DNA from: Symsagittifera roscoffensis
Lineage: Eukaryota; Xenacoelomorpha; Acoela; Convolutidae
DNA length: 64,000 bases
Assembly (NCBI RefSeq): GCF_963678635.1
Contig: NC_087065.1
Location: 47,492,381-47,556,380, forward strand
Direction: 5' to 3'
Shown here: positions 44,723 to 54,948 of the stretch, in pieces
How positions within the stretch are numbered: position 1 is the stretch's first letter
Layout: the number at the start of each line of letters is the position of its first letter
Position numbers and translations under genes: made by a program
Notes under the pieces: generated by a model
The model's database searches: none
What the model saw: the letters and a program-made list of their open reading frames with translations, nothing else
Told to the model about the DNA's origin: nothing

Positions 44723-45434
44723 CTTAGGAGGTAAACGGGAAAAACCGAACAGAGCAGGACCGATAGTCCAGAACAAAAAACCTACAAGGGGCAAAACACA
44801 AGAATCAGGAACGACGAAAGCTGCCAAAACAGTTACTAAACAACGTGATACGAGTAACGAGGCAGTATACATACCGTCATCGACACCAAAGGAAGCTCCT
44901 ACTACCAAGAAGATCACAAAACAGACAAGTGAAAAAGAAATTCTGGACACATTTCAAAACAATAACATGACATCTCAAGAATGGGAAGATGTAACAAATC
45001 AAGTGTTGACTCGCGGAGTCCAAAAAGAAGCCGAGAAACTAATGTCACGACAAATGGACCCAGTAGATTATTCCACACCAGGATTTGCGGATGAATCCGA
45101 TAAGGAGGAAGACACCACGACAGTCAGACGGAGTAATAGACAAACTAAAAACCAGGGACCAAAGAGGTATGGCAGTCCCGTATCACACTCGATAAAACTG
45201 ATTGGTTGTGAGGACGATGTCACCGAGTTGAACCTGGCAGCACTTGAGGCCTACAGATTGCGACTAGCGAAGTTGAACATAAACACCAAGGAAGCGTCGG
45301 AAACCAACACGTTTGACAGGCTAGAGCGACACCTTTTCAAGAGAAAGTTTGGTGCTACGTCACTGGACGAGGCGGGATCATGGAACGTCGCAAGAAACAA
45401 AGAAGAAGTTTTAAAGAAAATAACAAAAGACTAA
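44697..45434 (+). CDS. Pol C-terminal tail in a shifted frame
   Basis: The frame is open from 44697 to TAA 45432-45434, about 245 codons. It holds Lys/Thr-rich sequence and then TVRRSNRQTKNQGPKRYG, a basic RRS-R...P-RYG motif commonly found near the C-terminus of Ty3-type polyproteins. The first internal ATG is at 44967. The most economical reading is a continuation of Pol after a one-base extra insertion near 44697-44722. A separate small ORF translated on its own is an alternative. Confidence 0.7.
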   Translation, partial: DTRTGGGLNLGGKREKPNRAGPIVQNKKPTRGKTQESGTTKAAKTVTKQRDTSNEAVYIPSSTPKEAPTTKKITKQTSEKEILDTFQNNNMTSQEWEDVTNQVLTRGVQKEAEKLMSRQMDPVDYSTPGFADESDKEEDTTTVRRSNRQTKNQGPKRYGSPVSHSIKLIGCEDDVTELNLAALEAYRLRLAKLNINTKEASETNTFDRLERHLFKRKFGATSLDEAGSWNVARNKEEVLKKITKD

Positions 45435-45523
45435 GGAAAAGGAGAACAATTTTCTGTAAACTTTGAACAACTCGTATTATTTATAAAATTTCATAAAGTA
45501 TTATATAAAATTTTGTTGTCGTC

Positions 45524-45530
45524 AGGGGAA
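45524..45530 (+). other. Polypurine tract of the young element
   Basis: AGGGGAA lies immediately upstream of the 3' LTR, the expected plus-strand primer. Confidence 0.8.
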
Positions 45531-45788
45531 TGTGGTACCGTGTAGTACTGCTGCCACAGTAACCTCTGAGAATAGTGCTATTAATTATTCTGTTATGTAT
45601 TGTTATTACTATTCAAGGCCGTTCATGCAGGCCAAGCGCAATAGTCATTTAGGACATTGCTGTTGAGATAGAGACATGAAAAGACAAGCATGATCTCAGA
45701 TCTAAAATAAGACAAGTTAGCAGTCTAAATTAAAACGTTTTACTTATTCTGTTTTACAAGTACTTGAGTAAATCCAACAGTTATCACA
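45531..45788 (+). repeat. 3' LTR of the young Ty3 element
   Basis: This 258-bp LTR is identical to the 5' LTR except for one base, which indicates a recent insertion. Confidence 0.95.
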
Positions 45789-47571
45789 AGAACAACAAAA
45801 ATTTTTCTAAATAATTTTAAAATTGAGCCAAACAAATATTTTTTTGAAAACATTTTTTTTTCATGAAAAATTTATTTTTGTGTGCATAACGTAGTCCTGA
45901 ATATTATAATATTGGATTTTTTCCTTTTCTTTTAATAAATTTTTCAAAAACGCATAAAATGCCTATTTTTTTGTGTGGCATGTTTTGGTATGCTTTGATC
46001 AATGTCTGATAAATCGAAAATTCAAATTTTAAAAATAATCATCGTTGAAAATTTCTGCCAAAATTTTTACATTTGATAATTTCGGTATATTATTTTTCTA
46101 AGACTGGTTGAAGACATTTCAGGCCGTTTCCAATGCATTTATAATCCGAAACGGTCATGTTGTGGTTACTCTACGTTTGAGTAACTATGGTTTTTGTCAC
46201 TTGAGTTCGGTTATGAACACAACCCAACATTTTTGAGAAATTAAAATGCAAATAATCACTTTTTTGGCAATGGAAAAATGCTAGTCATACAATTTCCATT
46301 TAAGAAAAATCACTAATATCAGACCTTTCATGTAATTTTCTGTACTAATTGAATTGCACGAAAAGTTTTTGATTAGGTTTTTTCCATATATGAAAATTGA
46401 AATATATATTTTTACAAGGTTGCTGTGTGTGTTCTGGATTATGAATTGTGAAGTTTTTATTCAATGCTTAGGGCGGATTAAAATTATGCGACACAAGCCA
46501 TGATATTTGGCTTTCATAGTCCTTGGTCTAATTTAAAAAAATTCAAGTCCTAAAAAAACTTTTTGGCATGATTTTAGTTGAATTTCTAATTAACGGTTGT
46601 ATAACCAAAATTTATGACTTCCTATACGACTACTATTTGCTACGGTGTGACTAAAGTGCTGTTGTCTGAAACTTGTAATTTGCATTTGTTTTTTTACCGT
46701 GAATACAAAAATACAACCAGGTGCTCAATTATATGAAACACTGTTCCAATTTTTTGTTCCAACCATTTGAAAAATACAGAGGAAGTTTGTATTCGGGTGC
46801 GTTGTAGTTGTTTCTTTTGTTTTGTTTTCCAGGCAAACTCAGCTACCATAATTAATAATCGGAGACTGTTGAGTGATGTCTCATATTGAAGCCATTACAG
46901 TCGTGATTCAGACGATATTAAAAAACTTTAAAAAAAAACAATTCTCAGGGCCAAAAAAAATGGGTTTGAAATTTTTGTTCTCAGGTAACGTTAGTTTTTT
47001 CAGTATTTTAGCGCCTTTTTGGAATCAAAAACTTCAAAAATTCAAAACAAGGCGAAAAACTGAAAAAAAATTTGAAAACTTTTTTCTAAATCATCTTTCG
47101 TGTTTCTAGTCATTTACTACAAAAAACTGTTTTTAATTTGCTTATTTTGCTATGGCTGTCGATTATGCCAAATCTAGAGTTTTTTGTTCAGCGCTTTTAT
47201 CACAAAACACCGACAAAAAATGACACTAATTTGAAAGACTTTTTCGTTGTCTTTTTTAAGACTCTGTTCGGATTAATGTGTGCTGCTTGGACAGTAACCA
47301 GCAATCCTTGTTTTTCAAATTTCTCATTAACTTAATTTTCATAACCGCAAAATGAAAGCAATAAATTTTTCATAAAAGTTTTTAAAATGATTTCCGGGAT
47401 ATGCTCTTATTAGCAAAAATTACATGCTTCTATAGCTCAACTTCGCCATACCAATAGAAATTTGCTTTTTTAGGTTGAAAAAAAAGTTTCGTTGTTCTGT
47501 TGAGCAAAAATAATGAAGTTATAGTTCACCATTTTGAGTGGCTACACAACTTTAGAGCAACTTAAAAATTA
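45789..47571. other. AT-rich noncoding stretch
   Basis: No gene or known repeat. A small hairpin (GTTACTC-TACGTTT-GAGTAAC) lies near 46158-46178. Short frames (46873-47109, 47138-47335) look like chance. Confidence 0.5.
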
Positions 47572-47589
47572 CTTTCGAACCCGTTTATT

Positions 47590-49415
47590 GTTTCGACTTT
47601 CGATATGAAAGTAACGGAATATTTGTGCTCGGGTGGGTTTTTTTTCTTCAGACAAACTTCGACTTTTTAACTAGCCATTTTTGACGGAATTTGTTTTATA
47701 TCATTCAAAAAGAATTGTTGTCCTGAGCTTAAATGTGGAAAGATATTTCACTTGTGATTAATTTTGGTATAGTTATGGGGGTTTAAAGGTTGCCATTTTG
47801 ACCCGTTTGGGACAATTAGCGCGCGATACAATTCGCGCTATTAACGCGTGAGCGAAGATTTAATCCGTCCTAGGAAACATTCCAAATTGGTTGAAAGAAG
47901 CGTACTTGCCATAATTGATTTGTTACAAGGAGCGAAATATTTTCTTTTGTAATTTGGCGTGTGGGGGATAGTTTTCATAGAAAAATTTTCAAATTTGAAA
48001 GTTTTTTTTTCTTTTTCTTCTATTTCCTTTAACTTTTTTATGTTGTTTATGTTGTTACTGCTTCATAAACGTTAAAAGACAGTCGGAACATTCAGTGCTT
48101 TGCCCTGATACGAGCAGTCTTGTTTAATTTAAACAGACTCAGCTTTTATATTAATCAATTTTTGCTACTATAACTCCCGCACGTAATGTCAAGTTCAAAA
48201 TGATTTCTTGTCTAGTACGTTAACATTTTGATTGATTAACTTGCCGCCATGCAATACGGAATGATTTCTGAGCCAATTTTTTTACCTTTCTCTGTTAACT
48301 CTGAGCATTAATAGAAATGTGGTAAATAGAGCGCATTTGTTATCCCAAAGTGGCCAAGTTGACATTTTGTGACATTTAAAAAAAAATAGTCACAAATGTA
48401 ATATTGTTTAGTTATCAGCTTAAGGTTTTGATATTCTTCGAAATTGCATAGAAAAGTTCTCAACAAAGTTATAGTTCCTCTGATTTCCCCTGTATTGTAT
48501 CTTCTGTTTGCGTAGTGAAATTGTGGTGAAAATTAGCACGTGTGCTCAATTTCCAAGAGGCAAAAACACGAGCTCAAAGTTTCCGTCTTTTCTTCGAAAG
48601 TCCGATCGATAACTCGGATCACTGACGCAGGATCACTATATGGACTTTTTTCATTTTCCCACACCTGCAGTAAGTCAGATTATTGTTCCAACCAGCCGAT
48701 TCTTATGAAAACTGACGGGCGGACTAATTAGACCATGAAAATCATATTTGGTCGTCATAATTCACCTTGCAAGCCCACTCATTACACCTTAAAGTTGTTG
48801 CTCATGTGAGAAGAGGGGGGGGGGGGGGGGGAAAGCCAATATGTTCTTGACAGTGCGAGAGGTTGTCAAAACATTTTTTTCAAATAAAAACTTTGAAAAT
48901 TTTATCGTTATCACTTTTTTTTTATTTCACGGAGTTTTTACCATGCTGAGTCAAAATCGATTAAAGACAAAGTTTTTTTAATATAAACTTAAAAACTTTA
49001 GAAGTATTTGTGGATTGAATGAAAAGTTAGTTGAAACTAGCTTTTTCTATAATAAATATAAAAACTTTAGAAGTATTTGTGAATTGAATGAAAAATTAGT
49101 TGAAACTTGCTTTTTTATAGTAAAATTAAAAATTTTAGAAGTATTTGTGTACTGAATGAAAAATTAGTTGAAAGTAGCTGTGATTCGGAAAAGTCTGTTC
49201 TTCGCCATGATGTAATTCAAGTACAGTTTAATAAACAGTGTAACCATGTTTTATGTTCATGAAAAAGCGCTGCTAAAATAGATTTGCATAGTTTTGCAGC
49301 AGAAAAAAATAGATTTCGGCTGTGGATAATTTTTAAGCGTTCAATTTGACAATTCTGAAAATGGATCAACTAAGACAACCCTCTTCAATAATTGCTCTTT
49401 TCGAACCCGTTTAAT
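47590..49415. repeat. Array 2, unit 1
   Basis: The plus family M copy is 47590-48125. The spacer before the minus copy is deleted (junction near 48145, CAGACTCAG|CTTTTATATT). G17 tract at 48815-48831. Minisatellite 48985-49180. Confidence 0.85.
48815..48831 (+). repeat. Poly-G tract (unit 1)
   Basis: Seventeen consecutive G. Corresponding tracts in other units have 10 to 21 G. Confidence 0.95.
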
Positions 49416-51054
49416 GTTCCGACTTTCGATATGAAAGTAACTGAATATTTGTGCTCGGGTGGGTTTTTTTTCTTCGGACAAATTTCGACTTTTTAACTAG
49501 ACATTTTTGACGGAATTTGTTTTAAATCAATCGAAAAGTATTTTTGTCCTGAGCTTAAATGTGGAAAGATATTTCACCTGTGATTGTTTTTGGTATAGTT
49601 ATGGGGGTTTAAAGGTTGCCATTTTGACCCGTTTGGGACAATTAGCGCGCGATATAAATCGCGCTATTAACGCGTAAGCAGAGATTTAATCCGCCTTGGA
49701 ATCATTCCAAATTGGTTGAAAGAAGCATATTTGCCATATTTTATTTGTTACAAGGAGCAAAATTCTTTGTTTTGTACTTTATTTGGCGTGTGGGGGATGA
49801 TTTTTATAGAAAAAATTTCAAATTTGAAATTTTATTTTATTTTTTTTTTCTATTTGCTTTAATTTTTTTACATTGTTTATGTTGTTACTGCTTCTACACG
49901 TTAAAAGACAGTCGGAACATTCGGTGCTTTGCCTTAATACAAGCAGTCTTGTTTAATTTAAACAGATTCAGATGCAAGGCTAGTATAGCTTTCCGCTATT
50001 AAATAATTTTTTGTACCATTTTTTCTTTAAAGCTTCATGGTTTTCGGTTACACAATTGTACACTGTACGGTTTAAAAAATCTGATCAAAAACTGTTCCTA
50101 AAAAAATGTCCGACATTAAAAGAACCCTGAGCACAATCAATTCTTCTTTTTGTTTGGAATTTGGAACAGAAACTGCGCACGAAGTTTTCAGTTTTATTTT
50201 TCTAAATAGCAGAAGTTACAAAACCATTCCAAATTGAATGAAGGCAATTTTACTGACTCATATATTGGGTTTTTACTTGCAAAATAAACAAGATTGCTTG
50301 TTTCAGGGCGGAGCTGTGTTAAACATCAGGACGGAAACCGCTCTTTCAGGTATGTGGGAAGGTAGTTTTTGGTTAAAAATGGTAAAATAGAAAAAAACCA
50401 GGAACATTTTATTTAATTTTGCTAATATAACTCCCGCTCGTAATGTCAAGTTCAAAATGATTTCTTATCTAGGACGTTAACATTTTGAATGATTAACTTG
50501 CCGCAATGCAATACGGAATGATTTCTGAGCCGAGTTTTTTTACCTTTCTCTGTTAACACTGAGCATTAATAGAAATGTGCTCGCGTGCTCAATTTCCAAG
50601 AGGAAAAACACGAGCTCAAAGTTTCCGTCTTTTCTTCGAAAGTCCGATCGATAACTCGGATCACTGACGCAGGATCACTATATGGACTTTTTTTCATTTT
50701 CCCACTTCTGCAGTAAGTCAAATTAGAATGTAAAATTAGTTAAAACTTGCTTTTTATACCAAAATTAAAAACTTTAGAAGTATTTGTGAATTGAATGAAA
50801 ATTTAGTTGAAACTAGCTGTGATTCGGAAAAGTCTGTTCTTTGCCATGATGTAATTCAAGTACAGTTTATAAAACAGTGTAACCACGTTTAATGTTCATG
50901 AAAAAGCGCTGCTAACTTAGATTTGCATAGTTTTGCAGCAGAAAAAGATAGATTTCGGCTGTGGAGAATTTTTAAGCGTTCAATTTGACAATTCTGAAAA
51001 TGGATCAACTAAGACAACCTTCTTCAATAATTGCTCTTTTCGAACCCGTTTTTT
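49416..51054. repeat. Array 2, unit 2 (short form)
   Basis: The plus family M copy is 49416-49955. The minus copy has an internal deletion at about 50579 (AGAAATGTG|CTCGCGTGC). A second deletion at about 50727 removes the poly-G tract and most of the minisatellite. Confidence 0.85.
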
Positions 51055-53993
51055 GTTCCGACTTTCGATATGAAAGTAACTGAATATTTGTGCTCGGGTG
51101 GGTTTTTTTTCTTCGGACAAATTTCGACTTTTTAACTAGACATTTTTGACGGAATTTGTTTTATATCAATCGAAAAGTATATTTGTCCTGAGCTTAAATG
51201 TGGAAAGATATTTCACCTGTGATTGTTTTTGGTATAGTTATGGGGGTTTAAAGGTTGCCATTTTGACCCGTTTGGGACTATTAGCGCGCGATATAAATCG
51301 CGCTATTAACGCGTAAGCAGAGATTTAATCCGCCTTGGAATCATTACAAATTGGTTGAAAGAAGCGTATTTGCCATAATTCATTTGTTACAAGGAGCAAA
51401 ATACTTTGTTTTGTACTTCATTTGGCGTGTGGGGGATGATTTTTATAGAAAAAATTTCAAATTAGAAATTTTATTTTACTTTTTTTTCTATTTGCTTTAA
51501 TTTTTTTATATTGTTTATGTTGTTACTGCTTCATAAACGTTAAAAGACAGTCGGAACATTCGGTGCTTTGCCCTGATACAAGCAGTCTTGTTTAATTTAA
51601 ACAGATTCAGATGCAAGGCTAGTATAGCTTTCCGCTATTGAATAATTTTTTGTACCATTTTTTCTTTAAAGCTTCATGATTTTCGGTGACACAATTGTAC
51701 CTTGTACGGTTTAAAAAATCTGATCAAAAACTGTTCCTAAAAAAATGTCCGACATTAAAAGAACCCTGAGCACAATCAATCCTTCTTTTTGTTTGGAATT
51801 TGGAACAGAAACTGCGCACGAAGTTTTCAGTTTTATTTTTCTATATAGCAGAAGTTACAAAACCATTCCAAATTGAATGAAGGCAATTTTACTGACTCAT
51901 ATATTGGGTTTTTACTTGCAAAATAAGCAAGATTACTCGTTTCAGGGCGGAGCTGGGTTAAACATCAGGACGGCAACCGCTCTTTCAGGTATGTGGGAAG
52001 GTAGTTTTTGGTTAAAAATGGTAAAATAGAAAAAAACCAGGAACATTTTATTTAATTTTGCTAATATAACTCCCGCTCGTAATGTCAAGTTCAAAAATGA
52101 TTTCTTATCTAGTACGTTAACATTTTGAATGATTAACTTGCCGCAATGCAATACGGAATGATTTCTGAGCCGAATTTTTTTTACATTTCTCTGTTTACAC
52201 TGAGCATTAATAGAAATGTGGTAAATAGAGCGCATTTGTTATTCCAAAGTGGCCAAATTGACTTTTTTCAAACCTCTATAATTTTTTTTAAAGTCACAGA
52301 TGTAATATTAATTTGTTATCAGCTTAAGGCTTCGATATTCTTCGAAATTGCATCGAAAAGTTCTCAACAAAGTTCTAGTTCCTTTGATTTCCCCTGTATT
52401 GTGTCTTCTGTTTGCGTCGTGAAATTGCGGTGAAAATTAGCACGTGTGCTCAATTTCCAAGAGCAAAAACACGAGCACAAAGTTTCCGTCTTTTCTTCGA
52501 AAGTCGGATCGATAACTCGGATCAATAACGCAGGATCACTATATGGGCCTTTTTTCATTTTCCCACACCTACAGTAAGTCAAATTATTGTTCCAACCAGC
52601 CGATTCTTATGAAAATTGACGGAGGGACTAATTAGACCATGACAATGATATTTGGTCGTCATAATTCACCTTGTAACACCACTCATTACACCATAAAATT
52701 GTTGCTCATGTGAGGTGAGGGGGGGGGGGGAAGAGCCAATATATGTTCTTGACAGTGCGAGAGGTTGTCAAAACATTTTTTCAAATAAAAATTACGAAAG
52801 TTTTATCGTTTTCTCTTTTTTCTTATTTCATATTGAGAGCCTAATGAAACGGAGTTTTTACCATGCTGAGTCAAAATCGATTAAAGACATAGATTGTTTT
52901 AGAAGTATTTGTGAATTGAATGAAAAATTAGTTGAAACTAGCTTTTTTTATAATTAAATAAAAAACTTTTGAGTTGTTTGTGAAATGAATGAAAAATTAG
53001 TTAAAACTTGCTTTTTATACCAAAATTAAAAACTTTAGAAGTATTTGTGAATTGAATGAAAATTTAGTTGAAACTAGCTGTGATTCGGAAAAGTCTGTTC
53101 TTTGCCATGATGTAATTCAAGTACAATTTATAAAACAGTGTAACCACGTTTTATGTTCATGAAAAAGCGCTGCTAACTTAGATTTGCATAGTTTTGCAGC
53201 AGAAAAAGATAGATTTCGGCTGTGGAGAATTTTAAGCGTTCAATTTGACGATTCTGAAAATGGATCAACTGTGCAATCCTCTTCAATAATTGCTCTTTTT
53301 GAACCCGTTTATTGTTCCGACTTTCTATTTGAAAGTAACGGAATTATTGTGCTCGGGTGGGTTTTTTTCTTCAGACAAATTTCGACTTTTTAACTAGCCA
53401 TTTTTGACGGAATTTGGTTTATATCATTCAAGAAGAATTGTTGTCCTGAGCTTAAATGTGGAAAGATATTTCACCTGTGATTAATTTTGGTATAGTTATG
53501 GGGGTTTAAAGGTTGCCTTTTTGACCCGTTTGGGACAATTAGCGCGCGATATAATTCGCGCTATTAACGCGTAAGCGAAGATTTAATCCGTCCTAGGAAA
53601 CATTCCAAATTGGTTGAAAGAAGCTTATTTGCCATAATTGATTTGTTACAAGGAGCGAAATATTTTGTTTTGTACTTTATTTGGCGTGTGGGGGATGGTT
53701 TTCATAGAAAAAATTTCAAATTTGAAAGTTTTTTTCTTTTTCTTCTATTTCCTTTAATTTTTTTATGTTGTTTATGTTGTTACTGCTTCATAAACGATAA
53801 AAGACAGTCGAAACATTCAATGCTTTGCCCTGATACGAGCAGTCTTGTTTTTAATTTAAACAGATTCAGATGCAAGGCTAGTATAGCTTGCCGCTATCGA
53901 TTAATTTTTCGTACCGTTTTTTTTAAGGCTTCATGGTTTTTGGTGACACAATTGTACCTTGTACGGTTAAAAAATCTGATCAAAACTGTTCCT
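50100..53993. repeat. 3.89-kb duplicated block, copy 1
   Basis: Nearly identical to 53994-57885 at an offset of 3891-3894. It includes shared deletion junctions and identical short frames (for example 52364-52582 and 56257-56475). Outside the block the corresponding positions diverge clearly. Confidence 0.85.
51055..53313. repeat. Array 2, unit 3 (full form)
   Basis: The plus family M copy is 51055-51595, the minus copy 51927-52510. G12 tract at 52719-52730. Minisatellite 52890-53090. It is the best example of the complete unit. Confidence 0.88.
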
Positions 53994-54948
53994 AAAAAAA
54001 TGTCCGACATTAAAAGAACCCTGAGCACAATCAATTCTTCTTTTTGTTTGGAATTTGGAACAGAAACTGCGCACGAAGTTTTCAGTTTTATTTTTCTAAA
54101 TAGCAGAAGTTACAAAACCATTCCAAATTGAATGAAGGCAATTTTACTGACTCATATATTGGGTTTTTACTTGCAAAATAAACAAGATTGCTTGTTTCAG
54201 GGCGGAGCTGTGTTAAACATCAGGACGGAAACCGCTCTTTCAGGTATGTGGGAAGGTAGTTTTTGGTTAAAAATGGTAAAATAGAAAAAAACCAGGAACA
54301 TTTTATTTAATTTTGCTAATATAACTCCCGCTCGTAATGTCAAGTTCAAAATGATTTCTTATCTAGGACGTTAACATTTTGAATGATTAACTTGCCGCAA
54401 TGCAATACGGAATGATTTCTGAGCCGAATTTTTTTACCTTTCTCTGTTAACACTGAGCATTAATAGAAATGTGCTCGCGTGCTCAATTTCCAAGAGGAAA
54501 AACACGAGCTCAAAGTTTCCGTCTTTTCTTCGAAAGTCCGATCGATAACTCGGATCACTGACGCAGGATCACTATATGGACTTTTTTTCATTTTCCCACT
54601 TCTGCAGTAAGTCAAATTAGAATGTAAAATTAGTTAAAACTTGCTTTTTATACCAAAATTAAAAACTTTAGAAGTATTTGTGAATTGAATGAAAATTTAG
54701 TTGAAACTAGCTGTGATTCGGAAAAGTCTGTTCTTTGCCATGATGTAATTCAAGTACAGTTTATAAAACAGTGTAACCACGTTTAATGTTCATGAAAAAG
54801 CGCTGCTAACTTAGATTTGCATAGTTTTGCAGCAGAAAAAGATAGATTTCGGCTGTGGAGAATTTTTAAGCGTTCAATTTGACAATTCTGAAAATGGATC
54901 AACTAAGACAACCTTCTTCAATAATTGCTCTTTTCGAACCCGTTTATT
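53314..54948. repeat. Array 2, unit 4 (short form, copy of unit 2)
   Basis: The distal part (from about 53994) carries exactly the deletion junctions of unit 2 (AAATGTG|CTCGCGTGC near 54470; CAAATTA|GAATG near 54620), so it derives from unit 2 by duplication. Confidence 0.88.

Larger units (their letters stand above)
38679..45788 (+). mobile_element. Young Ty3-type LTR retrotransposon
   Basis: The element of about 7.11 kb has TG...CA LTRs of 258 bp each that differ at one position, a primer-binding site, a polypurine tract, and gag, protease, RT, RNase H and integrase in the Ty3 (Metaviridae) order. The coding frame is interrupted only by three one-base shifts (about 39055-39064, 41813-41821 and 44697-44722), with no other stops. 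There is no envelope-like gene. Target-site duplication is not visible (5' flank ends GCGAC, 3' flank starts AGAAC). It shares primer site, gag start and overall plan with the old element at 13646, so both belong to one lineage. Confidence 0.95.

Noticed and set aside
52364-52582. Minus-strand frame of 72 codons repeated at 56257-56475 and, altered, at 60794 and 62081
   Set aside because: Its repetition is explained by duplication of array 2. The frame is altered by indels in the less recent copies, has no known motif, and lies on the inverted family M copy.
53610-54131. Plus-strand frame of 173 codons (also 57501-57908 and 49712-50002)
   Set aside because: It is a low-complexity F/L/I-rich frame through the AT-rich part of family M and its spacer. 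Copies differ in length through frameshifts, and other dispersed family M copies do not keep it open.
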